DNA of 64,000 nucleotides from Intrasporangiaceae bacterium URHB0013 (GCA_000620545.1 KK211150.1:353423-417422), one strand, 5' to 3'. Counted from the first letter of the stretch, positions 45,428 through 54,197 are shown. Program-made: numbers and translations. The notes: generated from the sequence alone by a model not told the origin.

Positions 45428-47353
45428 TCAGCGGAGGTCGTAGGCCTTGAGGAAGCTGACGATGAAGGGCGCGGCCCCGGTGACGCCGTTGTCGCCGACC
45501 TCGTTGTAGGCGGCGATCGCGATGTCGCCGCGGCCGGCGACCATCCAGACGTGCGTGTCGGGCGGGCTCTTCGTGCCGAACTCCGCGGTCCCGGTCTTGG
45601 CGTACTCCACGCCGAGGGGCTTCAGCACCGCGCCGGAGCCCTCGTCGACGACGGCGCGCATCGCCTGGCGCAGCACGCCGGCCTCGGTGGGGTCCAGGGG
45701 CGTGGCCGGCTTGGGCAGCGCCGGGGCACCGGCGACGAGCTGCGGACGCACGGTCTGGCCCTTCATCACCGAGGCGACCACGAGGGCCATCGTCAGGGGT
45801 GAGGCCTCGACGCGACCCTGCCCGATGAACGCCGCCGCGTGCTCGACCTCGTCGTCGGTCGTCGGCACGGACCCGAGGGAGCCGGTGAAGGGCAGGTCGA
45901 GCTTCTCGCCCATGCCGAGCGACTGCGCTGCGCTGACGAGGTCGTCCTGGCTCACCTTCTCGTACTGGCTGATGAAGGCCGTGTTGCACGAGTAGGCCAG
46001 GGCGGTCCGCATCGGGATGTCGCCCAGCTTGTCCTGGGGGTAGTTCGTGTAGTTGCTGAACCGGCGACCGTTGACGTTCAGGCTCTCGGTGCACGGCAGC
46101 TTCGTGTCGGCCGTCGCGCCCTTGCGCACGTTGGCGAGGGAGCTGACGATCTTGAACGTCGAGCCGGGAGCCTGCTTGCCGGCGAGGGCCAGGGTCGACC
46201 CGTTCGCCGCGGGCCCGACGGCCGCGGCGAGGATCTCGCCGGTGGACACGCGGACGGCGACGAGCGCCGTCGGGTAGCGGGTCTGCTGGGCGAGGGCAGC
46301 CTCGGCCGCGCTCTGGGCCTTCGGGTCGAGGGTGACCGTCAGCGGCTGGCCCTCGGTCGACAGCTCGGCGAAGAGCTCGCGCTTGTCGAGGGCGCTGCCG
46401 TCGGCGCCGCGCTTGACGGCGTGCACGGCCAGGCCGGGCGTGCCCCGCAGCTGCTTGTCGTAGCGATACTGCAGGCCGTTCTTGCCCACGGTGTCGCCGG
46501 CCTCGAGGGTGTCCTTCGAGGCCTTGATCTGCTCGGCCGTGGCTTCGCCGACGGCGCCGAGGATCGGGGCGGCCCACGTGCGGCTCGGACCGAGCACCTG
46601 CATCGACGGCACGGTGAGCGCGCCCTCGACCTGCTCGATCGCGGCACCCCGCTGCTCGATGATCGGGTCGGTCGCCCGCAGAGTGACGCCCTCGACGAAG
46701 GCCTTGGAGCCGGCGGCCTCCACCTTCGCCGCGAACCGGGTCGGGTCGATGTCGATGAGCGCCGCGAGCCGCTTCGCCGAGGCGGTGGCCTCGGCCCCCG
46801 CCACCTGGGTCTTGTCGATGCCGACGGTGGCGACCTCGCGCTCGGTCATGAGCTTGGCGCCGGCCGGGTCGACGATGTCGGCGCGCCGGGGCCACTTGCG
46901 GGCGAGGTCGAGGGTCTCGTCGGAGGCGAGCTGGGGCGCCACGACGCCCGGGGTCCATGACACCTGCCACCGGCCGTCGACGAGGGTCATGCCGACCTGG
47001 GTCTCGTAGGTCCAGTCGGTGGCGGACGACGAGACGTCCCAGCGGCTGAAGAGCGTGGCGGTGGCGCGGTCGGAGCCCTCGGTGTGGGTCAGCTCGCTGA
47101 GCGACACCTGGGGCCGGAGCGTGCCGAGGTCCTCGTAGGCCGCCTTGACGAAGGCGGTCGCCTTCGCCGGCGTCGTGCCCGTGAAGGTGACCGCACCGAG
47201 GTCGCCCGTGGACAGGCCGGACGCGAGGGCCCGTGCGGCGTCGTCGGGCTCGGGCGGCGACTCGAAGAGCGAGCAGCCGGCGCCGAGCGTTCCGACGAGG
47301 ACACCCGAGAGCGAGACGGCGACGAGAGTCCTGGCACGAGATCCCCTGAGCAT
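45428..47353 (-). CDS. Penicillin-binding protein (class B type transpeptidase, lipoprotein-like)
   Basis: 641 residues from ATG 47353. N-terminal signal with lipobox GTLGAGC. An NTF2-like (MecA-N) domain of about 110 residues follows, then the dimerisation domain. The transpeptidase domain has S398-TFK (SxxK), SCN (SxN motif, in YSCNTAFIS) and K586-TGTAE. No transglycosylase domain. It cross-links peptidoglycan outside the membrane. The MecA-N-like layout resembles low-affinity PBPs and the actinobacterial PbpA-like group; resistance is not implied. Confidence 0.92.
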   Translation of the reverse strand: MLRGSRARTLVAVSLSGVLVGTLGAGCSLFESPPEPDDAARALASGLSTGDLGAVTFTGTTPAKATAFVKAAYEDLGTLRPQVSLSELTHTEGSDRATATLFSRWDVSSSATDWTYETQVGMTLVDGRWQVSWTPGVVAPQLASDETLDLARKWPRRADIVDPAGAKLMTEREVATVGIDKTQVAGAEATASAKRLAALIDIDPTRFAAKVEAAGSKAFVEGVTLRATDPIIEQRGAAIEQVEGALTVPSMQVLGPSRTWAAPILGAVGEATAEQIKASKDTLEAGDTVGKNGLQYRYDKQLRGTPGLAVHAVKRGADGSALDKRELFAELSTEGQPLTVTLDPKAQSAAEAALAQQTRYPTALVAVRVSTGEILAAAVGPAANGSTLALAGKQAPGSTFKIVSSLANVRKGATADTKLPCTESLNVNGRRFSNYTNYPQDKLGDIPMRTALAYSCNTAFISQYEKVSQDDLVSAAQSLGMGEKLDLPFTGSLGSVPTTDDEVEHAAAFIGQGRVEASPLTMALVVASVMKGQTVRPQLVAGAPALPKPATPLDPTEAGVLRQAMRAVVDEGSGAVLKPLGVEYAKTGTAEFGTKSPPDTHVWMVAGRGDIAIAAYNEVGDNGVTGAAPFIVSFLKAYDLR

Positions 47354-47365
47354 GGCCCCACGGTA
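47354..47365 (-). promoter_or_regulatory. -10 box for leaderless PBP start
   Basis: On the minus strand TACCGT (47365-47360) lies 6 bases before ATG 47353. Confidence 0.3.
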
Positions 47366-47388
47366 CGTGCCGTCGCCCGACACGCCCG

Positions 47389-48504
47389 TCACCGGACCTG
47401 GGCGTCGGCAGCAGCGTCCGCGGCGTCGGCCCGGGCGACCACCGCACCGTCGGCCGCACCTTGGGCCGAGGCGTCGCCGGCACCATCGGCCCGGGCAGCG
47501 GCGACGGCACGCGGCCCGGGCGTACGCGGAGGGAGGGCCTCGGCGGCGGGCCCGGACCGGGGCGGGCGGCCCGGGCGACGCGACAGCACGAGCGACCCGA
47601 GGAGCCCGACGACGATCGCGATGACGTAGGCGCCCCAGGGCTGGTGGTCAGGTCCCAGCGCCGCGACGAAGACGTCCCGGCTGGCCTCGACGTGGTCACG
47701 CAGCCCGTTGGGCAGGCCGGAGCGGGGACGCAGCAGGGAGGCGAGGTAGGTCAAGGAGGTCTGACCGGCCTTGCAGACGGCCACGATGACCAGCACCGCC
47801 ACCCAGACCAGCAGGCGCCGGGCGGGCCGCACCCCGAGCCAGGCGAGGGCGAGACCCACGGTGACGCCCACGACGACGGGCGCCCACTGCAGCAGGCCCG
47901 ACGCGCGCTCGACCCCGAGCAGGGCGACGACGACGGCGCTGACCCAGCTGCCGAGGGCAACGGCGAGCGGGGCGGCGGCGAGCGCGCGCAGCACGGGCCC
48001 GGCGAGGGCGACGAACAGGCCGAGCACGAGGCCGAGGACCGTGCCGATCACCGCCACCGCGAGGACACCGAGGATGACGCGGTCGTCACGGTCGAAGTCG
48101 CTGCCGAGCTGTCGGGTGGCACCCGCGGACTGGGCGATCGTGTAGGCGCCGGCCGTGAGGGCGCCGAGCCCCGCAGCGGCCGCGACACGGAGGCGTCGGC
48201 CGCTGCGCGACCGCACCCAGAGGGTCGCGAGGGCAGCCAGCCCGCCGCCCACGAGCGTGATCGTCAGGAGCAGCCCGAGGCGGGCCGTCGTGAAGGGGAG
48301 CAGGCTGATGTAGCCGTCCGTCGCTGAGCCGGTGGCGGCGTCGTCGGGCCAGCTGCGCGGTGACGGCGCGCCCAGCCCGTCGATCGTCCACGGCAGCGCG
48401 CCGCCGACCCACCAGGCGCAAGCCGCGAGCGGCAGGACCGGCCAGAGCTGGTCCCGGGCGCGACGACGAGGTGCCGCAGTGCCCACGCCAACGCCGTCGT
48501 CCAC
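47389..48504 (-). CDS. Multi-pass membrane protein, unknown function
   Basis: 371 residues from GTG 48504. About eight hydrophobic segments, for example LGLLLTITLVGGGLAALATL, VAVIGTVLGLVLGLFVALAG, VVVGVTVGLALAWLGV and GAYVIAIVVGLLGSLVL. The C-terminal 60 residues are Ala/Asp/Arg-rich and cytoplasmic or disordered. No family recognised. It lies 35 bases upstream of the penicillin-binding protein on the same strand, so a shared transcript in envelope biology is possible. Confidence 0.65.
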   Translation of the reverse strand: MDDGVGVGTAAPRRRARDQLWPVLPLAACAWWVGGALPWTIDGLGAPSPRSWPDDAATGSATDGYISLLPFTTARLGLLLTITLVGGGLAALATLWVRSRSGRRLRVAAAAGLGALTAGAYTIAQSAGATRQLGSDFDRDDRVILGVLAVAVIGTVLGLVLGLFVALAGPVLRALAAAPLAVALGSWVSAVVVALLGVERASGLLQWAPVVVGVTVGLALAWLGVRPARRLLVWVAVLVIVAVCKAGQTSLTYLASLLRPRSGLPNGLRDHVEASRDVFVAALGPDHQPWGAYVIAIVVGLLGSLVLSRRPGRPPRSGPAAEALPPRTPGPRAVAAARADGAGDASAQGAADGAVVARADAADAAADAQVR

Positions 48505-48550
48505 GCACAGATCCGATCATGCCCGGGCGACATCCGCCAATCGTCGGCGT

Positions 48551-48609
48551 GCTCGGGACGAGCTAGCGCTCGGGACGAGCTAGCGCTCGGGACGGGCTAG
48601 CGCTCGGGC
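48551..48609. repeat. 17-bp tandem repeat overlapping a stop codon
   Basis: GCTCGGGACGAGCTAGC at 48551, 48568 and 48585 (third copy with one change) and a partial fourth copy at 48602. The first stop codon of the upstream minus-strand gene (TAG, 48599-48597) lies in the third copy, and each of the others carries the same TAG. Confidence 0.8.
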
Positions 48610-49238
48610 CGCCAGAGCTGCACGGAGGCCACCGGTTCGAAGCCGGCGGCGAGGAAGGCGCGCAGGGCCCGGGCGTTGCCGGGAGCGCAGGCCGCGACGA
48701 CGACGTCGCCCTCCGGGATGAGCGTCAGCGCGTCGCGGACGACCTCCGTGCCCACGTGGTCCTTGGAGGGGTCGGTCTCGAGTCCCACCTCGGGCAGTCC
48801 ACCCAGCCCGCTCGAGAGCGTCACGAGCGTGTGGTCGCCCGGCGCGGCATACCCGAACGTCCTGACCTCGCTGCGCACCGCGGTGGCGTGCTGGGCCCGG
48901 GGGTGGTTGCGCAGGTCGCTGCGCGGCACGAGGGCGGGCTCGCCGCCCGTGCCGCGCGCCACGAGGACGATGTCGAGGGCGTCGATCCAGCCGGTCCCCG
49001 CGAGTCGCGAGACGAGGCGCGGGTTGCTCGCGCCGCCGAACCCGTTCGGGCCCAGCGACTCGAGCGTGCCGTCGGACACGTCGTCGACGACGGCGAGGTA
49101 GGCGTGGCCGGTGAAGGCCAGGACCCCCTCGACGCCGGGCCGCCACGGCTCGACGCGTTGCCAGGCGCCGTCCACGGCAGGGAAGTCGCCGCCCGCGGCC
49201 TTGCTGAGGACTTCGGCAATGGGGTGCACGGCGTCCAT
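48597..49238 (-). CDS. GNAT-like acetyltransferase family protein
   Basis: 213 residues from ATG 49238 (GTG 49250 possible). The N-terminal two thirds have no clear motif, although GPNGFGGASNPR is Gly-rich. The C-terminus resembles the end of a GNAT domain: DALTLIPEGDVVVAACAPGN, ARALRAFLAAGFEPVASVQLW. The usual Q/RxxGxG/A acetyl-CoA loop is not obvious. So it may be a degenerate or divergent family member. Confidence 0.6.
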   Translation of the reverse strand: MDAVHPIAEVLSKAAGGDFPAVDGAWQRVEPWRPGVEGVLAFTGHAYLAVVDDVSDGTLESLGPNGFGGASNPRLVSRLAGTGWIDALDIVLVARGTGGEPALVPRSDLRNHPRAQHATAVRSEVRTFGYAAPGDHTLVTLSSGLGGLPEVGLETDPSKDHVGTEVVRDALTLIPEGDVVVAACAPGNARALRAFLAAGFEPVASVQLWRPER

Positions 49239-49307
49239 CAAACCCGCCACCTGACCGGCGCGCCCGACGTGGTCCACCTGTTGGCACCCTGTCGCGGTCC
49301 TGCCGGG

Positions 49308-49319
49308 TAGGTTGTGGCC
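49308..49319 (+). promoter_or_regulatory. -10 box for leaderless start
   Basis: TAGGTT at 49308-49313, 6 bases before ATG 49320. Confidence 0.45.
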
Positions 49320-50432
49320 ATGTCCCGACCGCACGCGGCCGCCATCGTGGAGGACGCCGTCCACGAACAGGTCGAACGTGTGCTCCGCAGCCGTGGCTGG
49401 GGCAACCGGATCATCACCCACGTCGGCTACGGCTCGTCGTCCTTCGTCCGCGTCTACGCGCGGGTCCTGCTGGGGCGCAAGGGCCGTGAGGACGTCGAGG
49501 GACCCGAGGCCCGCCAGGACGCGACCGGTGCGCTCAGCCCCGCCCACTACGACCGGGGCTGGCGCGCCTTCCTCACCTCTCCGGCCACGGGTGTCCCGGT
49601 CAAGGTCACCGCCGGCGACCGCGAGGTCTACGGCCGGTCCGACCGTGGCGGCCACGTCGACATCGTGGCCCGCGACCACGGACTCGCCCCCGGCTGGCAG
49701 CAGGTCGTGGTCGAGGTGCAGGGGACCGATCCCGTCGCGGCAGACGTCTTCATCGTCGCCGACGGCGTGACGCACGGCATCGTCAGCGACATCGACGACA
49801 CGGTCATCACGACGATGCTGCCCCGCCCGATGATCGCGGCGTTCAACACCTTCGTGCGGCGCGCCAAGGCGCGGCACGCCGTGTCGGGCATGGCCCCGAT
49901 GTACCGCCGCATCCTCGCGGCGCACCCGGGTGCCCCCATCGTCTACGTGTCGACGGGCGCCTGGAACGTCGCGGCGACCCTCAACCGCTTCCTCGTCGAG
50001 AACGGCTTCCCGCTCGGCCCGCTCATGCTCACCGACTGGGGTCCCACCAACACGGGCTGGTTCCGCAGCGGTCAGGCGCACAAGCGGACCTCCCTCGACC
50101 GGCTGGCCCGCGACTTCCCCGAGATCCGGTGGCTGCTCGTCGGCGACGACGGCCAGCACGACCCCCAGATCTACGCCGACTTCGCCGAGGCGCGCCCCGA
50201 CCGCGTCGACGCCATCTGCATCCGGCACCTGTCGCCGACCGAGCAGGTGCTGTCCAACCCGATGAAGATGGACTCGCCGATCCGGACCTGGGCGGCGCAC
50301 TCGGTGCCGACCTTCTCGGCGCCCGACGGGCACGGGATGCTCCGGGTCCTCGAGGGCGCCGGCAAGGTGGGCGAGGCCGTCGCCGCCGCCGAACAACCCT
50401 CGCGACCGGGCCGTTCCGTCGGCGCCGAATGA
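49320..50432 (+). CDS. App1-like phosphatidate phosphatase (DUF2183)
   Basis: 370 residues from ATG 49320. The catalytic HAD-like motif is HGIVSDIDDTVITT (DxDxT), about residues 151-164. IVYVSTGAWNVAATLNRFLVENGFPLGPLMLTDWG matches the App1 motif II region (quoted here in outline), and IRWLLVGDDGQHDPQIYADF is the typical motif IV. The N-terminal 130 residues are a beta-rich domain seen in this family. Likely dephosphorylates phosphatidic acid or a related phosphoester. Confidence 0.88.
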   Translation: MSRPHAAAIVEDAVHEQVERVLRSRGWGNRIITHVGYGSSSFVRVYARVLLGRKGREDVEGPEARQDATGALSPAHYDRGWRAFLTSPATGVPVKVTAGDREVYGRSDRGGHVDIVARDHGLAPGWQQVVVEVQGTDPVAADVFIVADGVTHGIVSDIDDTVITTMLPRPMIAAFNTFVRRAKARHAVSGMAPMYRRILAAHPGAPIVYVSTGAWNVAATLNRFLVENGFPLGPLMLTDWGPTNTGWFRSGQAHKRTSLDRLARDFPEIRWLLVGDDGQHDPQIYADFAEARPDRVDAICIRHLSPTEQVLSNPMKMDSPIRTWAAHSVPTFSAPDGHGMLRVLEGAGKVGEAVAAAEQPSRPGRSVGAE

Positions 50433-50444
50433 CAGACTGGGCCC
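50433..50444 (+). promoter_or_regulatory. -10 box for leaderless start
   Basis: CAGACT at 50433-50438, 6 bases before ATG 50445, overlapping the stop of the upstream gene. Confidence 0.4.
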
Positions 50445-51305
50445 ATGCCTGAGCTGCCGGAGGTGCAGGCGCTCGTCGACTTCCTCGCCGAGCGGACGGA
50501 CGGCCTTGCGGTCACGAAGGTCGAGCTCGCGTCGTTCAGCGTCCTCAAGACGTTCACCCCCCCGCCGCAGGCCCTCGAGGGCGCACCCATCGACGGGGTC
50601 CACCGCCACGGCAAGTTCCTCGACATCGACGCCGACGGCACCCACCTCGTCTTCCACCTCGCGCGCGCCGGCTGGCTGCGGTGGTCCGACCAGCTGCCGG
50701 CCACCGTGCTCCGTCCCGGCAAGTCGCCGATCGCCCTGCGGGTGCGCCTGTCCGACGGCTCGGGCTTCGACCTGACCGAGGCGGGCACGAAGAAGTCGCT
50801 GGCGGCCTACATCGTCACCGACCCCGCGCAGGTGCCCGGCATCGCGCGGCTCGGACCCGACCCGATGGCCGACGACTTCACGCTCGAGCAGTTCCGGTCG
50901 ATGCTCGAGGGGCGGCGAACGCAGATCAAGGGCCTGCTGCGCGACCAGGAGTTCATCGCGGGCGTCGGCAACGCCTACTCCGACGAGATCCTCCACGTCG
51001 CGAAGATCAGCCCTTTCGCCATCGCCGGCACGCTCGCCCCCGAGGTGGTCGACCGGTTGTATGCAGCCCTGCGCGACACGCTCGAGGGCGCGGTCACGAC
51101 GGCCTCCGGCAAACCGGCCAAGGAGCTCAAGGACGCCAAGCGCGCCGGCATGCGGGTCCACGCGCGCACCGGGGAGCTGTGCCCGGAGTGCGGCGACATC
51201 GTGCGCGAGGTGTCCTTCGCCGACACGTCGCTGCAGTACTGCGCCACCTGCCAGACCGGCGGCAAACCGCTGGCCGACCGGCGGATGTCCAAGCTGCTCA
51301 AGTGA
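50445..51305 (+). CDS. Fpg/Nei family DNA glycosylase
   Basis: 286 residues. It starts MPELPEVQ, where Pro2 and Glu3 are the catalytic residues after Met removal. The helix-two-turn-helix region includes LLRDQEFIAGVGNAYSDEIL, and the C-terminal zinc finger has CPECG and CATCQ. It removes oxidised bases and cuts the abasic site. The N-terminal domain and sequence context (KTFTPPPQALEG) fit the actinobacterial Fpg/Nei group lacking the usual Lys loop; exact lesion preference is not readable. Confidence 0.93.
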   Translation: MPELPEVQALVDFLAERTDGLAVTKVELASFSVLKTFTPPPQALEGAPIDGVHRHGKFLDIDADGTHLVFHLARAGWLRWSDQLPATVLRPGKSPIALRVRLSDGSGFDLTEAGTKKSLAAYIVTDPAQVPGIARLGPDPMADDFTLEQFRSMLEGRRTQIKGLLRDQEFIAGVGNAYSDEILHVAKISPFAIAGTLAPEVVDRLYAALRDTLEGAVTTASGKPAKELKDAKRAGMRVHARTGELCPECGDIVREVSFADTSLQYCATCQTGGKPLADRRMSKLLK

Positions 51306-51369
51306 GGAGCATCCCCACGGGACCCGTCCGAAATGCAACGTTCCCGCTGTCGTGGTTGTCTTCCCGGTC

Positions 51370-52155
51370 ATGAAGCCGTTGACGCGCCGCGCCCTGCGCG
51401 GCTCCTCCCACCCGGCCGGTCCGGTCGTCGCACTCACCCTCGGAGCCGTGCTGGTCACGAGTGCCTGCGGGCAGGCGACACCGTCACCCGGAGCGGCCAC
51501 ACCCGCCGGAGGCGCGGGGACGTCCACCTCCTCGCCGACGCCGCCGACCTCGGACGTGGCTGCAGGCTCCGGGGCGCAGACGGAGACGTCGGGCGGCGTG
51601 CGCCTCGAGGCCACCCTGGCGCCCGGCGGCCCGAAGGCCGCTACGACGGGGACCGGCATCGCGGCGAGCCCGGGTCTGGTCGTGGACTACACCGTGACCA
51701 ACACCGGCGCGGCGCCGGTCCTCGCCTACGACGTCGTCCCAGCCGAGCTCGGCAGTGCCGTGCTCCCTCCCGATGTGGACCCCGAGCACGTCTGGGTCTA
51801 CGCGGACTCCGGCGTCCTGCGCCTCAGCAAGCAGGGCTTCGCGCCGGGCCCGAACGTCCGCTTCGCCGCCGCGCCCGCCATGGGCGGCCACACCATCGCC
51901 CCCGGTGCCAGCATCACCGGGAGGGCGTATGCCCTGTCGCCGCCGAGGCTGGACGTGCCGGGTGAGTCGTTCGAGGCCCCGCGCACGCCCGTCGACCCGG
52001 CCGTGAGCCAATGGCAGTTCTGCGTGCAGGTGGACGACCGCGTCGCGCAGGCCCGGCCGGCCGCGGGCGGGGGCGGTGTCGTCCAGGCCGCGTCGATGGC
52101 TCCCCAGGGCGACGACCTGGTCTGCACCGGCCCGGCGCCCATCCCGGTCACCTGA
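51370..52155 (+). CDS. Putative lipoprotein
   Basis: 261 residues from ATG 51370. Signal segment PVVALTLGAVLVTSACGQ with lipobox TSAC. A Ser/Thr/Pro/Gly linker precedes a beta-sandwich-like domain with GLVVDYTVTNTGAAPVLAYD, HVWVYADSGVLRLSKQGF and ITGRAYALSPP. A pair of Cys (FCVQV, LVCTG) may be linked. No ribosome-binding site is obvious. Function unknown. Confidence 0.75.
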   Translation: MKPLTRRALRGSSHPAGPVVALTLGAVLVTSACGQATPSPGAATPAGGAGTSTSSPTPPTSDVAAGSGAQTETSGGVRLEATLAPGGPKAATTGTGIAASPGLVVDYTVTNTGAAPVLAYDVVPAELGSAVLPPDVDPEHVWVYADSGVLRLSKQGFAPGPNVRFAAAPAMGGHTIAPGASITGRAYALSPPRLDVPGESFEAPRTPVDPAVSQWQFCVQVDDRVAQARPAAGGGGVVQAASMAPQGDDLVCTGPAPIPVT

Positions 52156-52176
52156 CCTGGTCCTCGGTCTGAGGGC

Positions 52177-52644
52177 TCACAGGTTTGTCGAGAGGTGGCC
52201 GCCGTTCATCATCGCCAGGCAGCCGAGGAGCAGGAACGAGCCGGGCCAGGCCATGGCGGCGAGCAGGCACCACGTCTTGGCCGAACGTGACGCACTCCGG
52301 GCGCCCTCCCAGTCGCCCAGCGCCCACTTCGTCTTCACCTGGGTCGACTTGAGGATCGCGACGATGCCCAACGGGGTGAAGCAGAAGATGGTGCAGAAGA
52401 TCGCCCAGCCGAGACGGGCCGGAGGTGGCGGCGCCTGCCCGCTTCGGGGACCGATCCACTCAGGGATGGGGGCGGCGGCATACGGCACCGGTGCGACCCG
52501 GTTCGCGGGTGGCGGCAGGGGAAGCTGCGGCGCAGGCGTGCCACCCGTTCCGGTCGCCGCGGGAGGCGTGCCGTCCGGGGACTCGAGGTCGGGAAGCCAT
52601 CCCGCCCAGGTGTCCTGCGTGGGATCGGGTCGGCGGTCGTCCAT
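52177..52644 (-). CDS. CD225/dispanin family membrane protein
   Basis: 155 residues from ATG 52644, with AGGAG about 10 bases upstream; ATG 52653 is an alternative. A Pro-rich N-terminus (LPLPPPANRVAPVPYAAAP) precedes the CD225 domain: LGWAIFCTIFCFTPLGIVAI, then KTKWALGDWEGARSASRSAK and LLAAMAWPGSFLLLG. These are the intramembrane helix, the loop and the transmembrane helix of dispanins. Role in bacteria is unknown. Confidence 0.85.
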   Translation of the reverse strand: MDDRRPDPTQDTWAGWLPDLESPDGTPPAATGTGGTPAPQLPLPPPANRVAPVPYAAAPIPEWIGPRSGQAPPPPARLGWAIFCTIFCFTPLGIVAILKSTQVKTKWALGDWEGARSASRSAKTWCLLAAMAWPGSFLLLGCLAMMNGGHLSTNL

Positions 52645-52754
52645 GGTGAGCATGCTCCTGGCTCGGCGGGTCGGTCCCTGGTGAGACCCGTCAGGAGCCA
52701 CAGCGTTCCATGCAGGCGGTGGGTCCGGGCGCGAACCGGACGAATCGGCGCTGC

Positions 52755-53078
52755 TCAGATGATGCTGGGGTCGCCGTCGCCGGCGAGCTGCTTGCCGGCG
52801 CGCTGCCACTCGAGCATCCCGCCCTCCACGTTGGCGACGTCGTAGCCCTGGTGCACGAGCCACTGGACGGCCCGTGCCGACCGGCCGCCCATGCGGCAGA
52901 CGATGGCGACGGTGTCGTCGGTCTCGGGCAGCTCCTCGATCCGGGCCGGGAGCTCCCCGAGCGGGATGTGGATGGCGTTGGGGGCGTGACCCGCAGCCCA
53001 CTCGTCGTCCTCGCGGACGTCGACGAGGACTGCGTCGTCGGGCAGCTCGGACACGGTCGTCGTGGGGATGATGCTCAT
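52755..53078 (-). CDS. Rhodanese-like domain protein
   Basis: 107 residues, a single rhodanese domain. VLVDVREDDEWAAGHAPNAI at the N-terminal side and the active-site Cys in AIVCRMGGRSARAV. GYDVANVEGGMLEWQRAGK closes the fold. Transfers or carries sulfane sulfur. Divergent from pdxY with 51 bases between starts. Confidence 0.93.
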   Translation of the reverse strand: MSIIPTTTVSELPDDAVLVDVREDDEWAAGHAPNAIHIPLGELPARIEELPETDDTVAIVCRMGGRSARAVQWLVHQGYDVANVEGGMLEWQRAGKQLAGDGDPSII

Positions 53079-53090
53079 GGCACCATCCTG
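53079..53090 (-). promoter_or_regulatory. -10 box for leaderless rhodanese start
   Basis: On the minus strand CAGGAT (53090-53085) lies 6 bases before ATG 53078. Confidence 0.3.
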
Positions 53091-53117
53091 ACACGCGGTG
53101 GCTCGGGGCCCACGGGC

Positions 53118-53129
53118 TAGGTTGGGCCC
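53118..53129 (+). promoter_or_regulatory. -10 box for leaderless pdxY start
   Basis: TAGGTT at 53118-53123, 6 bases before GTG 53130; identical in layout to the App1-like gene. Confidence 0.45.
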
Positions 53130-53978
53130 GTGAAGATCCTGTCGATCCAGTCCCACGTCGCCTACGGTCACGCCGGCAACTCGGCCGCGGTCTTCCCGCT
53201 CCAGCGGCTCGGCCACGAGGTCTATCCCGTGCTCACGGTGACCTTCTCCAACCACACCGGCTACGGCTCGACGCGCGGCCCGCTCATCGCGCCCGCCGAC
53301 GTCGCGGCCGTCATCGACGGGGTCGAGGAGCGTGGCGCCTTCCCGGCCATCGATGCGGTGCTCTCCGGCTACCAGGGTGCCGAGGCGGTCGGCGAGGTCG
53401 TGCTCGACGCCGTCGCGCGGGTCAAGGCGGCCAACCCCTCGGCCGTCTACTGCTGCGACCCGGTCATGGGAGACGTCGGCCGGGGCTTCTTCGTGCGCGA
53501 GGGCATCCCCGAGTACATGCGCGACCACGTCGTCCCGAAGGCCGACATCGTCACCCCCAACCAGTTCGAGCTCGAGTTCCTCGTCGGGCGCGAGGTCTCC
53601 ACGCAGGCCGACCTCCTCGAGGCGGCCCGCGAGCTCGTCGCGCAGGGGCCCACCGTCGTGCTCGTCACGAGTGCGCTGACGTCCGACACCCCCGAGAGCT
53701 CGATCCAGATGGCGTGCGTCACGGCCGACGAGGCGTGGGTCGTGACGACCCCGATGCTGCCGATGACGGTGCGCGGTGGCGGCGACGTGACCGCGGCGGT
53801 CTTCCTCGCCCACCACCTCACCGACGGTCCGCAGGTGGCTCTGCGCCGCACGGCAGCGACGATGTATGCCGTGCTGGAACGCACGCACGCGAGCGGCTCG
53901 GAGGAGATGCTCCTCGTCGCCGAACAGGACGCGATCGCGCGGCCCGACGAGGTCTTCGAAATCTCGCCGATGGCTTGA
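53130..53978 (+). CDS. pdxY: Pyridoxal kinase PdxY
   Basis: 282 residues from GTG 53130. Phosphorylates pyridoxal to pyridoxal 5'-phosphate. Ribokinase-fold features: MKILSIQSHVAYGHAGNSAA, SGYQGA, CCDPVMGDVGRGFFV, ADIVTPNQFELEFLVG and RGGGDVTAAVFLAHHL, where GGGD stands for the usual GTGD catalytic loop. Length is standard. Followed by an intrinsic terminator. Confidence 0.93.
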   Translation: MKILSIQSHVAYGHAGNSAAVFPLQRLGHEVYPVLTVTFSNHTGYGSTRGPLIAPADVAAVIDGVEERGAFPAIDAVLSGYQGAEAVGEVVLDAVARVKAANPSAVYCCDPVMGDVGRGFFVREGIPEYMRDHVVPKADIVTPNQFELEFLVGREVSTQADLLEAARELVAQGPTVVLVTSALTSDTPESSIQMACVTADEAWVVTTPMLPMTVRGGGDVTAAVFLAHHLTDGPQVALRRTAATMYAVLERTHASGSEEMLLVAEQDAIARPDEVFEISPMA

Positions 53979-54005
53979 CCGTTTCGCCCCGCGGCGCGTT
54001 ATAGT
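53975..54005 (+). promoter_or_regulatory. Sigma-70-like promoter after pdxY
   Basis: TTGACC at 53975-53980 and TATAGT at 54000-54005, spaced 19 bases. The predicted start of transcription (about 54011-54013) coincides with the first base of the terminator hairpin. The -35 overlaps the pdxY stop codon. Confidence 0.4.
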
Positions 54006-54011
54006 CGCAAG

Positions 54012-54058
54012 GCGCCGTTCCGCATGACCACCCCTGACCGTGCGGAACGGCGCTTTTT
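54012..54058 (+). terminator. Intrinsic terminator, possibly a very short RNA
   Basis: GCGCCGTTCCGCA (54012-54024) pairs perfectly with TGCGGAACGGCGC (54041-54053), followed by TTTTT. It is a classical terminator for pdxY. If the promoter just upstream is active, the same bases would form a transcript of about 45 nt. Confidence 0.8.
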
Positions 54059-54197
54059 CATGCCCGCCCGCCAAGGGAATCCGCGGGTCCGGGCGTCGGC
54101 TGTCATCGCGTCGGTCCGTGTGTCGGTGGGGCTGAGACTCGCCGCGACGCGCCGATCGGGCCTTCTGGGGATGTCTCAGGTTTTCGGTAGAGACGCG

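Noticed and set aside
48597-51659. A 1020-codon open frame on the minus strand continuing upstream of the GNAT-like gene
   Set aside because: It lies antisense to the clear App1-like and Fpg/Nei genes. Only its last 213 codons, outside those genes, look like protein.
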